A stretch of 64,000 nt of DNA from Bartonella kosoyi (GTDB lineage: Bacteria; Pseudomonadota; Alphaproteobacteria; Rhizobiales; Rhizobiaceae), in assembly GCF_003606325.2 (NCBI RefSeq), contig NZ_CP031843.2, positions 682,001 through 746,000 of the forward strand. Direction: 5' to 3'. The first letter of the stretch is position 1. Each line of letters opens with the position of its first letter. The position numbers and the translations under genes were made by a program. A model generated the notes under the pieces. The model saw nothing but the letters and a program-made list of their open reading frames with translations, had not been told where the DNA came from and searched no databases. Of the stretch, positions 1 through 9,799 are shown piece after piece.

Positions 1-777
1 ATTGCATTAAAAACATACCTTCATGAAGGGTTTGAAATAAACTGTTACATAAATTTTTTTTATAAATAAAATATATTTACATGAAAACATAATGGATATT
101 TTATTTTTCTCTTATAGCCTGTTTCCAACTGAAACAGTATATCAGAGGAGCGTATTTAATCTGTCGATCAATGATATTTAATAATTTTTAAAAGAATATT
201 GTACTGTAAGAAACTTGAGCGGCAGCTTGGTTATGTTTTTTATTCATATGAATAACGCTTTCTTTTCTTCATATGAAGCGTTTTGGCAATGGCATTATCT
301 TGTCTAGTGTTTATTGGCTACGTTTCCAGTAGCATCTTAAATACATCAGTTCAGCTTGTGAAATCTTTTGAGGGGTAATAACACAAGGGATATAAAAGAT
401 TTTGATAAAAGCTGCTTGAAGTTAGGAAGGGAAATTTCTCTTTTCAGAATCTTCACCCATTTATGGAGTATAAAATGAGATGCTTTGTGATAATGGTGGT
501 AGATATGTTTCTTCCATGAATGTGCACCGCTTTTTAGTGTATCCACAACAATGATTCATACTTGGAGGCTTCAAAGCGCTACTTCTAGAGTCATATAAGT
601 GAGATAGAGTCATGAAATGGAGAAAAAAGAGATGCTATCTTTTACTCAAAAAATACGGAGAAAATAACAATAAACTAAGTAATTATATAAGTCACAAGAG
701 GTAGACTAAAAGGTGATCTAAAAATAGAAAATAAAGAAAAAATCTATATATTTAAACATTCTAAACACACAAATCGG
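1..777. other. Intergenic region, no gene recognised
   Basis: No coding region here looks real to me. The DNA is AT-rich. A hairpin with arms AACGCTT and AAGCGTT lies near 253-282 and may be an old terminator. Around 700-715 there is an aggtagactaaaaggtga motif. It resembles the sequence just upstream of the intact integrase (8593-8620) and one near 63105-63130, so it may be a remnant of an earlier integration next to the tRNA. Confidence 0.5.
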
Positions 778-850
778 TGCCGCATGCCGGATTCGAACCA
801 GCGACCCCATCATTACGAATGATGTGCTCTACCAACTGAGCTAATGCGGC
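778..850 (-). tRNA. tRNA-Thr (anticodon CGT)
   Basis: Read on the minus strand, the 73 nt fold into a full cloverleaf. The acceptor arms are GCCGCAT and ATGCGGC. The D arm is GCTC...GAGC, the anticodon stem is CATCA/TGATG with loop TTCGTAA, and the T arm is GCTGG-TTCGAAT-CCGGC. The anticodon CGT reads the threonine codon ACG. CCA is not encoded. Integrase debris lies on its 3' side and further along, as expected for a tRNA used as an integration site. Confidence 0.96.
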
Positions 851-1309
851 ATAGGTTTGTAAGTCAATGAAACAAAACTAATTTGAGGGTAATAGCTAAA
901 AGTATGTATAAAAGCAAGTATGCATTTTTTTCAATAATTTATAAGATGTGATAATAATTGAAGGAGAAAACTGCACAAGAGTCATGGAGGCAGTATTCTT
1001 GTGATTGTAATGCTATAAAATGCTTACCGGTTTATGATAGTGTTCAAATTAAGAAGCTGGAAGCCTCTCTCTTTAGGATAGAAAATGGTGTTAAGAGATC
1101 TTAGCAAAGATAAAAATATTTTCTGATTCTAAGACATGGAAGAAATTTGTTGAATAAGTGCTCAGAAAATTAAAATTTATCATAAATCTTATATAATTTG
1201 AAAATGAGGCGAGTAAAATTAGTTGAAGTTTCTTTTCAACTTTATAAGAAGAAAAAGAGGACGGGTTATTAAACTTAATCACGGTTTTTACTTAAGAGGA
1301 AGTCGGATC
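851..1309. other. Intergenic region, no gene recognised
   Basis: AT-rich DNA between tRNA-Thr and the slyX remnant. The only open frame of note, on the minus strand at 1091-1282, has no recognisable motif or start signal, and I do not consider it a gene. Confidence 0.5.
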
Positions 1310-1511
1310 ATGTCGGAGAAAATCGGCTGGTAGAACTAGAAACGAAGCTCGCTTACCAAGAAAAATTCATTGAGGAGCTTTCTCGTGTGGTCACTGATCA
1401 ATGGAAAAGTTTGGAGAAGATATCTGAAAAGTTGATGTTTTAGCGAGATGCTTGGCAGATTCAGGAGAGAACAGCCTTAATGAAGCTGTTATTTTGCCAT
1501 TTTCTCAATAA
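1310..1511 (+). pseudogene. slyX: slyX pseudogene with two frameshifts
   Basis: The translation from 1321 reads NRLVELETKLAYQEKFIEEL followed by SRVVTDQW, which is the conserved coiled-coil core of the SlyX family. The natural start ATG at 1310 (codons for M-S-E) is one frame off. Losing one A from the run at 1319-1322 would explain this. A second one-base loss near 1434-1438 creates an early TAG at 1441; the other frame continues through a plausible SlyX tail to TAA at 1509-1511. SlyX is a small protein of poorly known function, usually about 70 aa. The gene is decayed and probably inactive. I call it from the family pattern alone. Confidence 0.7.
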
Positions 1512-2534
1512 AGCAACAGGCTGATCTATAATATTTATCATTATTCAACTTGAATTAAAATCTTTCATACCGCAAGATTCTCTCATTTCAAATCTCTCTC
1601 ATGTTTAATTAAGTAAAAACCATGTCTTTTGCACGCTACAAGCGGAAGGAGCCCGTGTGGATAAAAACTATTAAGAAAGGGCTAAAAATACTTCTTATGA
1701 ATCATCTCAAGTACCAAGGGCTGTTGCAACATTTTAGGGCTGGTTGGCAAAGTATGTGATGGTGTTTGCTTGTTCCTTTACAAGCATAAAGATGGAGGTG
1801 CTGAATGGATTGAACATTATATCATTCATGGTTGACGTCGCGAATTGAGCTTGGGCATATTGAGAGATATTTTTTTAAACAAGCGCATAAATGTGCAACC
1901 CAATGGCATTCTATTTTACGAGAGGGGCGTGAACCTGTGAAGATATTTTTTCAACAATTAATAATAGCCTCTTGATTTTTTTAGAGGTGATAGGGTGAAT
2001 ATTTCAATAGGAAGAAACTGTGAAAAGTTCTTTATCACGATTTTACGTTATTTACAGACTAGTTTTTATTGAATGTATTTTTTAGCATGTAAAACAGTTT
2101 TTATAAATTTTTGAAAACGTCTCTTATTAATTTCAAGAAGTTTCAATCTTATAAGGAATACTGATATTGGAAGACAATTTTTATATATGATTTTTAGTAC
2201 TAAAATTAAGAAAGGTTTTTGTAGAGTATAAAAAAGCTGCCACAAAAAAAATCGAGAGACTTCAATGTATTTCAATTTTTCGGTACAGAGTTTTCTTATA
2301 GGCAGCAGGGATTAAATTTATTCGCTAATTTCTTTAAATTGATGCAAATGAAATGATGTTATCGTTTAAAAATCATCATTGAATATATATTTATTATAAT
2401 AAAGCGTTTTAATCCGTTTTTGTGATCAAATGATTTTTAGTTGTGTTGATAGGGTGAGGAAACTTTAGGCTGCATCGGTTGTGTATAGTACAGTGAGTTT
2501 TATAAATCTTTTTCAGGTTTAAATGTTTTTTCCA
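1512..2534. other. Intergenic region with integrase debris
   Basis: Apart from the integrase fragment at about 1750-1965, I see no supported gene. The open frame at 2066-2275 on the minus strand is lysine- and phenylalanine-rich AT noise without a ribosome binding site. Confidence 0.5.
1750..1965 (+). pseudogene. P4-type integrase fragment (N-terminal arm-binding part)
   Basis: The translation from 1758 reads DGVCLFLYKHKDGGAEWIEH, an in-frame stop, then RRELSLG. A shifted frame continues with KQAHKCATQWHSILREGREP. This aligns with residues 22-81 of the intact integrase at 8642 (DGAGLWLNV... REMGLG... KEARELAKHYSAILREGNDP). It has both a nonsense codon and a frameshift, so it is a dead fragment of a separate integrase, in the same orientation as the intact copy. 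Confidence 0.75.
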
Positions 2535-2858
2535 TTATATGTATATGATATTTTTTTGAAAAGGCCTTTGTTTTTCGTAAGTTAAGATACAAAATATGAT
2601 TGCTAAAGCAGCAAAGATAATCCATGCTGGTAGATAAGTGAAAGTAATGCAAATGAAGGATAAAAAATCAGGCATTATCTTGCATAAAGATTGATTAAGA
2701 TTATAGATATCTGTTTGCAGAAGATTTACGAGAATTCTATTAAGGGGGGTTATTGTCCAATGTGATGTGATGACGGAGTGTGCATTATCAATAACCAACG
2801 CTATAATTGTTAGTGTAACAAAAATGAAAGCCATTAATTTGAATAAAAAGCGAAGCAT
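2535..2858 (-). CDS. Small two-TM membrane protein
   Basis: This encodes 107 aa from the ATG at 2858, which has an AGGAAGAA ribosome site 5' of it. An upstream in-frame start at 2909 exists but lacks a good site. There are two hydrophobic segments, at about residues 5-25 and 75-100. The connecting loop contains TPLNRILVNLL and the tail is basic. The pattern resembles the short two-TM proteins common in Rhizobiales that automated annotation sometimes names PetM-like, but I cannot assign a function. It is divergent from the permease gene. Confidence 0.65.
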   Translation of the reverse strand: MLRFLFKLMAFIFVTLTIIALVIDNAHSVITSHWTITPLNRILVNLLQTDIYNLNQSLCKIMPDFLSFICITFTYLPAWIIFAALAIIFCILTYEKQRPFQKNIIYI

Positions 2859-3036
2859 ATTTCTTCCTGTATTTTCAATGGAACATTCGCATAATGCACA
2901 GAAAGACAAGGAGTTGCATTATGACAAAAAAATAGATTTATGTTCTCTTTTATAATTTCTGTTAAAAAAATATGTCGAAGATATCATCAACCCTTCGTGT
3001 AAAAATTACAATCAATATTAAGGGGAGTGAAGAGTA

Positions 3037-4464
3037 ATGCTTAAGAATGCGGATAATGGATTGAAGCGTAATCTTCAAAATCGCCACATTCAAATGATTG
3101 CTTTGGGTGGCGTTATAGGGACGGGGCTTTTTTATGGATCGACAGAGGCAATTCAATTGGCTGGTCCTTCGGCTATTCTAGCTTATCTTTTCGGGGGACT
3201 TATTATTTATTTCATTATGCGAATGCTTGGTGAAATGTCTGTAGAAGAACCAACATCGGGTGCTTTTAGTTTTTTTGCTTATAAATATTGGGGGAGTTTA
3301 GCAGGTTTCATAACAGGTTGGAATTATTGGTTTCTTTATATCCTCGTCAGTATGACTGAACTTACAGTGATTGGATTTTATCTAGATCATTGGATTTTGA
3401 TTGATCATTGGAAGTCATCCTTTATTGTACTTTTGTTTGTCACACTCGTTAATTTATCGAATGTTCGTTTTTATGGAGAATTTGAATTTGGTTGTGCTTT
3501 AATCAAAGTTACTGCTGTTATTGGTATGATTATTTTTGGGATTTTTCTCATTGTTTCTGGAATAGGAGAAAATCAAGCGAGTATCCATTATCTTTGGGAT
3601 CACGGCGGTTTTTTTCCTTATGGAATTATAGGGGTTATTTTGGCAACTTCTGTCGTCATGTTTTCTTTTGGAGGAACCGAGCTTATTGGTGTTGCTGCTG
3701 GAGAGGCATCTAATCCACAAAAGACAATTCCGGCGGCTATTCGTCAAGTTATGTGGAGAATTATAATTTTTTATATTGGTTCTATCAGCGTTATTATGAT
3801 AATAAGCCCATGGGATATGAGTGGGAAAAATGGTAGTCCTTTTGTGACAATTTTTGAAACTGTAGGAATTCCCGCTGCGGGTCATATTTTGAATTTTGTG
3901 GTTATTATGGCGGCTATTTCTGTTTACAATAGTGGCATTTATTCGAATGGTCGTATGCTTTATAGTTTAGCAATACAAAAAAATGCACCACATATTTTCA
4001 GTAAACTGAATGCTGCTCGTGTTCCTTATGTTGCTATCCTTTTTTCATCGTTATGTACGGCAATAATCGTTGTTATTAATGCTCTCGTTCCTGATAATAG
4101 TTTTATGCGAATTATGGCTCTCGCAACTGCTGCGGCGCTTATTACGTGGGCTATTATTGTTATTGTTCATTTAAAATTTCGAAAGGCGCATAAGAACAGA
4201 AAAGGAAACTTTATTTATGCGTTTGGTTTATATCCTTACGCGAACTATCTTTGCTTATGCTTTCTTGTTTTATTATTTTGTATAATGCTTATAAGTGGTT
4301 TTGGGAAAAATGGATTAATGGCTCGACTTTTGGATATGGTAGGAATAAGAATACCTTTTCTTGAAACATATATTCCTGTACAGATGCCTGATATGAGTTT
4401 GGCAGTTATTATTATTCCTCTATGGTGCTTATTTTTACTTTTAGGCTATAAGCTTAAGCGATAA
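3037..4464 (+). CDS. Amino-acid permease, APC superfamily (AroP/CycA-like)
   Basis: A 475-aa inner-membrane transporter with about 12 hydrophobic segments. The N-terminus (KRNLQNRHIQMIALGGVIGT followed by GLF) is the TM1 signature of the amino-acid transporter (AAT) family. GEMSVEEPTSGAFSFFA is a second family motif, and FGGTELIGVAAGEASNP lies in the middle. These proteins import amino acids by proton symport; aromatic amino acids, GABA, D-serine/D-alanine/glycine and proline are all family substrates, and I cannot choose among them. The length is normal for the family (450-480 aa). The start ATG follows AAGGGGAGTGAAGAGTA. It appears to be transcribed alone, 41 bp before bioM. Confidence 0.9.
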   Translation: MLKNADNGLKRNLQNRHIQMIALGGVIGTGLFYGSTEAIQLAGPSAILAYLFGGLIIYFIMRMLGEMSVEEPTSGAFSFFAYKYWGSLAGFITGWNYWFLYILVSMTELTVIGFYLDHWILIDHWKSSFIVLLFVTLVNLSNVRFYGEFEFGCALIKVTAVIGMIIFGIFLIVSGIGENQASIHYLWDHGGFFPYGIIGVILATSVVMFSFGGTELIGVAAGEASNPQKTIPAAIRQVMWRIIIFYIGSISVIMIISPWDMSGKNGSPFVTIFETVGIPAAGHILNFVVIMAAISVYNSGIYSNGRMLYSLAIQKNAPHIFSKLNAARVPYVAILFSSLCTAIIVVINALVPDNSFMRIMALATAAALITWAIIVIVHLKFRKAHKNRKGNFIYAFGLYPYANYLCLCFLVLLFCIMLISGFGKNGLMARLLDMVGIRIPFLETYIPVQMPDMSLAVIIIPLWCLFLLLGYKLKR

Positions 4465-4505
4465 CAATAGAAGGGGTAATATAAAGGGTTTGATTGGAAT
4501 AAACC

Positions 4506-5186
4506 TTGGGAATTATAAAATTTGATAAGGTGACACAAGTCTTTGGTGAGTTGTGTGTTTTAAGGAATATTACTGTACAACTTACCGAAAGACGCATCGC
4601 CGTTATTGGGGCGAATGGTTCTGGAAAAAGTACATTTGTGCGTCTTATTAATGGGCTTCAATTACCATCTCATGGTTTTGTAAGTGTTGATGGCCTTGAT
4701 ACAAAGCGTGATGCAAAGGCGGTAAAGCGTAAAGTAGGATTTGTTTTTCAAAATCCTGACAACCAAATTGTTTTACCCTTAGTGGAAGAAGATTTATCCT
4801 TTGGTCTTAAAAATTTGAAGCTGAGTAAGGACGAAATTAAGAAGCGTGTAGATGAAATTTTACAGCGCTATGAGCTTCAAGATTTCAGAAATCACGCTGT
4901 TCATTTATTAAGTGGTGGGCAAAAACAACTCGTTGCTATTTCCAGTGTCATTGCAATGAAACCAGATTACATTATTTTTGATGAGCCAACAACATTACTT
5001 GATTTGCGAAATAAGCATCGTGTTACGCAAGTGATAGAAGAATTACCACAAACGGCAATAGTTGTATCGCATGATTTGGAGTTTTTGAAAAAGTTTGATA
5101 GAGTACTGGTTTTTGATAAGGGGGAAATAGCAATTGATGATGTACCTTTTGTTGCTGTTAAGGAATATATAAGAAGAATGTCATGA
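4506..5186 (+). CDS. bioM: Biotin ECF transporter ATPase BioM
   Basis: A 226-aa ABC ATPase of the CbiO/EcfA type. Walker A is GANGSGKST (residues 35-43), the Q-loop is FQNPDNQ (Q82), the signature is LSGGQ (135-139), Walker B is YIIFDEP, and the switch histidine is H189. It powers biotin uptake together with BioN and BioY. The start appears to be TTG at 4506, because no ATG or GTG fits the N-terminus. Its 3' end overlaps bioN by 4 nt (ATGA), which indicates translational coupling. Other ECF ATPases look similar; the bioN and bioY neighbours settle the substrate. Confidence 0.93.
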   Translation: MGIIKFDKVTQVFGELCVLRNITVQLTERRIAVIGANGSGKSTFVRLINGLQLPSHGFVSVDGLDTKRDAKAVKRKVGFVFQNPDNQIVLPLVEEDLSFGLKNLKLSKDEIKKRVDEILQRYELQDFRNHAVHLLSGGQKQLVAISSVIAMKPDYIIFDEPTTLLDLRNKHRVTQVIEELPQTAIVVSHDLEFLKKFDRVLVFDKGEIAIDDVPFVAVKEYIRRMS

Positions 5187-5806
5187 TCGGTTTATATATT
5201 CCAAGGGATACATTTATTCATAGGTTAAGTCCTGGAGTTAAGTTATTATTTCTTACGGTATGTGGAACTTTTATAATAATGGTTTCATCTATACCACTTC
5301 TTGGACTCTTTTTATTATTTGTTGCCTTATTCTATAGAGCTGCCAAGGTTCCTTTTAGCACTGTGATAAAGCAGTTTAAATCGATGGGATTGCTTTTAGT
5401 TCTTCTCTTTGTATTTCAAACTATTTGTAGTGGTTGGCTTACGGGAGTTGAGGTCATATTACGTCTTGTTATTCTCTTTTCTTTATCATCCCTTGTTTCA
5501 TTCACAACAAAAGTTTCAGATATGGTGGATGGAATTAAAGCAGGGCTTCAGCCCTTTCGTTGTTTGGGTATAAATCCGTCAAAAGTGAGTATGGTCATCT
5601 CTATGGCGGTCAGGTTTATTCCTCTTTTGAGTGAAAAGTTTAATGAAGTCTATGAAGCACAGCAAGCACGGGGAATGAATACGAACATCGTTGCTCTTGC
5701 AATACCTTTAATTATACGAACTATAAGAATGGCTTCAGAAGTAGCTGAAGCATTGGAAGCACGTTCTTATGATGCTGATAATATTGATACAGTATCGCAT
5801 CAATAA
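5183..5806 (+). CDS. bioN: Biotin ECF transporter transmembrane subunit BioN
   Basis: A 207-aa member of the CbiQ/EcfT family with four or five membrane segments. The coupling-helix motif EAQQARG lies near residue 155, and a related EALEARS near residue 195. These are the Ala-Arg-Gly style motifs that contact the ATPase. Together with BioM it forms the energising module for the BioY substrate protein. It overlaps bioM by 4 nt and ends 31 nt before bioY, so the three form one operon. Confidence 0.92.
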   Translation: MIGLYIPRDTFIHRLSPGVKLLFLTVCGTFIIMVSSIPLLGLFLLFVALFYRAAKVPFSTVIKQFKSMGLLLVLLFVFQTICSGWLTGVEVILRLVILFSLSSLVSFTTKVSDMVDGIKAGLQPFRCLGINPSKVSMVISMAVRFIPLLSEKFNEVYEAQQARGMNTNIVALAIPLIIRTIRMASEVAEALEARSYDADNIDTVSHQ

Positions 5807-5837
5807 TGCAAGTTTTTGATAGAGAAAGAAGAATCAA

Positions 5838-6392
5838 ATGAATACAAAAGATTTAGTCTATATTGCTTTATTCGCAGCTATTTATGCTGTTTTAAGCCTC
5901 TTCCCTCCTGTTTATCTTCCTTTTCTTCTAGGAGTGCCTATTACAGCTCAGTCGATGGGACCAATGTTAGCAGGATCTATACTTGGGTCCAAGAGGGGAG
6001 CTCTCGCATCACTTCTTTTTCTTACTCTTGTTGCGATTGGATTGCCTCTATTGCCTGGTGGTCGTGGTGGAATGAGTGTTTTTTCAGGAGTTACGAGTGG
6101 TTATCTCATTAGTTTCCCTTTTGCAGCATTTTTTATTGGCTTACTGGTTGAGTTATTTTGGAAGCACTTAAATTTTATACTCATATTTTTGATCAATACT
6201 GTGGGTGGTATAGGTGTTGTCTATGCTTTTGGTATTCCATGGACAGCCTATATGACACAAGTGCCTTTGCTGACAGTTTTAATAAGTTCATTAGGTTTTT
6301 TAATTGGTGGTTTTTTGAAAGTGCTCATTGCATCCTTTGTTGCGCTTACCATAAAAAAAACCGTCCCTCTCATTCATCCCAAGAAAGGATAG
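5838..6392 (+). CDS. bioY: Biotin-binding S component BioY
   Basis: A 184-aa, six-TM BioY family protein. It has the typical N-terminus (DLVYIALFAAIYAVLSLFPP), the motif GVPITAQSMGPMLAGSILG and, in the middle, LLPGGRGGMSVFSGVTSGYL, which is the BioY signature region. It binds biotin in the inner membrane and hands it on through BioMN. The ATG at 5838 has an AGAAAGAAGAAT purine stretch in front of it. Biotin import fits a host-restricted bacterium. No BirA-type operator was recognised upstream. Confidence 0.94.
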   Translation: MNTKDLVYIALFAAIYAVLSLFPPVYLPFLLGVPITAQSMGPMLAGSILGSKRGALASLLFLTLVAIGLPLLPGGRGGMSVFSGVTSGYLISFPFAAFFIGLLVELFWKHLNFILIFLINTVGGIGVVYAFGIPWTAYMTQVPLLTVLISSLGFLIGGFLKVLIASFVALTIKKTVPLIHPKKG

Positions 6393-6576
6393 TTCTGATT
6401 CTTAGAATGGGGTCATGCCCCTGATGTAAAACAGAATGCCATTGCATTGCCAATTCATGAGCTTGTTTTAAAGAAACATCTCTCAAGATACTTAAGCCCA
6501 TTTCGCAACGACACCCGTAAAGGGTATAAAGATTAATCCATTGAGCACCACCTTCTTTACGCTTTTGAAGAAGCAA
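6385..6576 (-). pseudogene. P4-type integrase fragment overlapping the bioY end
   Basis: On the minus strand the translation includes CEMGLSILRDVSLKQAHELA followed by MQWHSVLHQGHDPI. This matches residues 49-82 of the intact integrase (REMGLGPVAQLSLKEARELAKHYSAILREGNDPI). The catalytic domain is missing. The open frame runs a few bases into the bioY 3' end, so the deletion junction lies right behind bioY. Confidence 0.75.
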
Positions 6577-7215
6577 TTCGGATAGGCACTATCGTTATAT
6601 TTGTCAGCCCTAAAATATTACAACAATCCTTAGCACTTGAGACTCTTCATAAGAGACATTTTAGTTCTTTCTTGTATAGTTTTTATCCTCATATCCATCC
6701 CGCTTATGGTGTGCAAGCAAATGATTTTGATTGATTCAACATAAAAGAGATTGGAAGTAAGAGAAAATCTTACGATATTTGGGGGAGCTGATTCAAGTTA
6801 AGTGATGCTAAATTATCATTAAAAGTCAATGTATTAACTTAGTAAGCTGTTGTATTGTATGGCATAAAAAGCTTGAATACAAATAGTAATAAGACAAAGT
6901 ATTTTTTATCTTAATTTTGTATTTTAATAAAAAAGAATATTTAGAAAAGAGAATTTTATTATATTTTTATTATAAATTTAAATTTGTTTTATAAAATATA
7001 TCTTAGAAATAATTTATAAATAATATAATCAAAAATATTATTAAAAAAATAATACAACTTATTTTTAATAAGTGATATAAATATAATGAATTATAAATTA
7101 ATTTTAAAAAAAATTTCAGATAAAAAATAATATTTTTTCATGTTTTAATTTTTATATTAAATATAATATAGACAAAAAAATATAATTATGTTAATTTCAT
7201 TATGAATATTTATTA
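6577..7215. other. Very AT-rich intergenic region
   Basis: No gene recognised. From about 6880 to 7215 the sequence is almost only A and T, with many short runs of both. It looks like foreign or decaying DNA and could hold promoters for the small ORF at 7234, but no single promoter stands out from this background. Confidence 0.5.
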
Positions 7216-7233
7216 ATGGAGTTAAATGACAAA

Positions 7234-7542
7234 ATGACTATAAAATATTTCTTTTTGATATGTGCTATATTATTAATTTTTTTATCTGTTATAAAAGCAT
7301 CTGAATATAAAGATTTTCAATTAGATACATCTTTTAATACTTCTTATACTTTTTCTGAATCAAATTTATTTTTTAGTAAGCAGAGCGATAATTTATTAAA
7401 TAAAGTTATTTTACCATCTCATCCTGGTAATCATAATGTATTTTGGGAAAATATGATATTTCTTTTTCAAATAGTAAAACGCGTATATACTAATTTAGGA
7501 ATGTATTTATATTCTTCAATATTTTCCATATTTAATTGGTAG
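7234..7542 (+). CDS. Possible small secreted protein
   Basis: About 102 aa from the ATG at 7234 (another ATG lies at 7216; a GGAG at 7218-7221 favours the later start, with long spacing). Residues 1-23 form a good signal peptide (basic MTIKY, hydrophobic FFLICAILLIFLSVI, then KASEY with cleavage likely after KAS). The mature part is rich in Ser, Phe and Asn. I recognise no family. Codons are extremely AT-rich, like the DNA around it. It could be a lineage-specific secreted protein or a chance ORF. Confidence 0.4.
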   Translation: MTIKYFFLICAILLIFLSVIKASEYKDFQLDTSFNTSYTFSESNLFFSKQSDNLLNKVILPSHPGNHNVFWENMIFLFQIVKRVYTNLGMYLYSSIFSIFNW

Positions 7543-7805
7543 ATTATTTAATTTTTTAATAATAAAACAATTTTATTATCAATATAATAAAGTAAAATAT
7601 CTATAAATAATAAAAAATTATGTATATGATATTTAAATAATTTATGTATTGTAGCAATGTTACAGTATATAATTGTTCAAGACCAAATTAATAAATTTTA
7701 TAATCGGCTTTAAAAAATACTAATATTTTTGAAAGAAGATTTATAAGTCTTTTAATTTTTAAAAGATGGATGAATAGCAATTTCATAAAGTTTTTAAAGA
7801 AAATG

Positions 7806-7975
7806 TGTGTGGTAGGTGCAAAGCGATCAATCGCTTGATCATCTCCTTTTAATTTGGCTTTCCGACTTTCAAAAGCACCGACATCAATATTTTTTTAATA
7901 ATGGAAATTACGCATTGCTTTATGCTTTTATGTTTCACGTTCTTTAATAGAGTGATGTCCCTCACTCAAAAAGAG
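7806..7975 (-). pseudogene. P4-type integrase fragment (core-binding part)
   Basis: The minus strand encodes AFESRKAKLKGDDQAIDRFA, aligning with AFESKKAELKNEGKNGRWFS at residues 104-123 of the intact integrase. An upstream stretch with KERET and a stop also fits the arm/core linker. The order relative to the fragment at 6385-6576 is wrong for one gene, so the two come from different dead integrases or a rearranged one. Confidence 0.65.
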
Positions 7976-8450
7976 AACAGCTCAAACGCGAATAGCTATT
8001 GTTGTTAATTTACGAGTTTGTTTTCAACAGGGCATTTTTAAGGCACGTCATACCTATGTCGTGACGATACTTGTGAATGGTATAAAGCCTCCACGAATAA
8101 TATATGAGGATACCTGCTGTTTTACAGTTATGAAGGAGCAAGTCGATACCATTATAAATTTTTGCCAGTTCCAAGATTGCCATAGCTCTTGGTTCTGACA
8201 ATATGGCGCATATCATCAAAAATTTTTAGGTCCCAATTAACGTTGCATTATAATAATTGTAATGAAATTCGAGAGATTCTTTAAAGATTTATCTTATTAA
8301 AAACGAAAGTATTTTAAGTGCTGAAATTAACGGATATATTTCAAGAAGAAGTATTGACTCACAATAATTAAGAGACATGTTGTAAAATTCTATTCTCTCA
8401 CTTAAAAAACATTCGTAAAAATAGTAAATTATTAGCAATAAAAAAGAGAG

Positions 8451-8470
8451 TGGTGCCCGGAAGAGGCGAA
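8451..8470 (-). other. tRNA 3'-end fragment, possible att remnant
   Basis: Read on the minus strand it ends in CCTCTTCCGGGCACCA, which looks like the T-arm/acceptor end plus CCA of a tRNA, most like a leucine tRNA. The rest of a tRNA is missing. It lies 170 bp upstream of the integrase start, where an attL core would sit. It does not match the 3' end of tRNA-Leu at 63182 beyond TGGTGC, so it would derive from another tRNA. Confidence 0.4.
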
Positions 8471-8641
8471 TCAGTATTTATTAGCAAGATTCAAATTATG
8501 TAAATATGTGCAAGAGCTATTGATGTCTATAATTTTTTTATGTTCCAATAAAAAATTAAGAATTAAAGAAAAAATCTCAAATCAAAAAATTAAGGTGGTC
8601 TAAAAGGTGGACCCAAAAAGGTGGACGAGAAGGGAAATTAA

Positions 8642-9799
8642 GTGAGGGGGATTCATCGATTATCAGCAGCGTTCGTAAAGACATCTCCTCAAGGTAAATA
8701 TTGTGACGGGGCAGGGTTGTGGCTGAATGTTCGAAAAGACAATACACGTTCTTGGTTCTTTCGTTATACATACCATAACAAACGCCGTGAAATGGGGCTT
8801 GGTCCAGTTGCACAACTTTCTCTAAAAGAAGCGCGCGAACTTGCCAAGCATTATAGTGCTATTCTCAGAGAAGGCAATGACCCTATTGTCTTTCGAGAAC
8901 AAACCGTCTTAAAACAGCAAAGCAACATATTCAGTGAGATTGCAACAGCGGCTTTTGAAAGTAAAAAAGCAGAGTTAAAAAATGAAGGCAAAAATGGGCG
9001 CTGGTTTTCTCCGCTGGAATTGCATGTTATTCCACACATAGGCGGCCTCTCTATAGAAAAATTAACGGCTAATATCATTCGCAATGTTCTTGCTCCTCTT
9101 TGGCATGAAAAAGCAGACACAGCACGAAAAGCACTTAATCGTATTAACATTTGTTTGAAATATGCTGCGGCTCTTGGTTTGGACGTTGATCTACAAGCTT
9201 GTATGAAAGCACGCGCCCTTTTAGGAAAACCCCGTGCAACATCAACAAATATCCCTGCTATGCCATGGCAAGAAGTTCCGGCATTTTATCAAAGCTTGGA
9301 TGATAAGATTCTTTCAAATTTAGCACTGAAGTTGCTTATTTTGACTGGAGTACGGTCGTATCCATTACGCTATTTGCGTCTTGAACAAATTGATAAAGAT
9401 ATATGGACGATACCCAAAGAAAATATGAAGGGTATTGTGGGAAAGGTTTCAGACTTTCGCGTGCCATTGAGTGATGAAGCTTTAAAAGTGATTGAAAAAT
9501 CTCTCCCTTTTGAGAAAAAAGGTTTTTTATTTGCTGGGAGTTCTGGAAAGCCTATATCTGATGTAACACTTTCTAAATTCATGAAAGACAAAGGTTTTGA
9601 TTATAGACCCCATGGTTTCAGATCTAGTCTTCGTGATTGGATAGCAGAGACAACGTCAACACCCTTTGAGATCGCAGAAACTGTTCTTGCGCATTCAGTT
9701 GGGAGTTCAGTGACAAAAGCTTATATGCGAACCGATTTTTTGAAACAACGCCATGCTCTCTTGGAACAGTGGGCTGCATTTATAATAGGAGAAACTTGA
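8642..9799 (+). CDS. int: Prophage integrase, P4-type tyrosine recombinase
   Basis: A 385-aa site-specific recombinase. The N-terminal DUF4102-like arm-binding domain (about residues 1-85) contains DGAGLWLNV and REMGLG. The core-binding domain follows, then the catalytic domain with R238 (TGVRS), H324-x-x-R327 (HGFRS), H351 (LAHS) and the nucleophile Y361 (KAYMR). All catalytic residues are present, so it should be active. It starts at GTG 8642, with a stop codon directly upstream and GAAGGGAAA as ribosome site. Its stop TGA at 9797-9799 lies inside the TTGACA -35 box of the leader RNA promoter that follows. Confidence 0.95.
   Translation: MRGIHRLSAAFVKTSPQGKYCDGAGLWLNVRKDNTRSWFFRYTYHNKRREMGLGPVAQLSLKEARELAKHYSAILREGNDPIVFREQTVLKQQSNIFSEIATAAFESKKAELKNEGKNGRWFSPLELHVIPHIGGLSIEKLTANIIRNVLAPLWHEKADTARKALNRINICLKYAAALGLDVDLQACMKARALLGKPRATSTNIPAMPWQEVPAFYQSLDDKILSNLALKLLILTGVRSYPLRYLRLEQIDKDIWTIPKENMKGIVGKVSDFRVPLSDEALKVIEKSLPFEKKGFLFAGSSGKPISDVTLSKFMKDKGFDYRPHGFRSSLRDWIAETTSTPFEIAETVLAHSVGSSVTKAYMRTDFLKQRHALLEQWAAFIIGET

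Larger units (their letters stand above)
7543..8641. other. Intergenic region with integrase and tRNA debris
   Basis: No intact gene. It contains a minus-strand integrase fragment (about 7806-7975), an open frame at 8010-8219 that I cannot assign and doubt, and a tRNA 3'-end-like fragment at 8451-8470. The motif aggtggtctaaaaggtgg lies just in front of the intact integrase gene. Confidence 0.5.

Noticed and set aside
346..546. 66-codon minus-strand open frame
   Set aside because: No ribosome site, no motif, composition like the surrounding AT-rich DNA.
8010..8219. 69-codon minus-strand open frame in the integrase debris region
   Set aside because: No recognised family and no start signals; probably part of a decayed gene I cannot identify.
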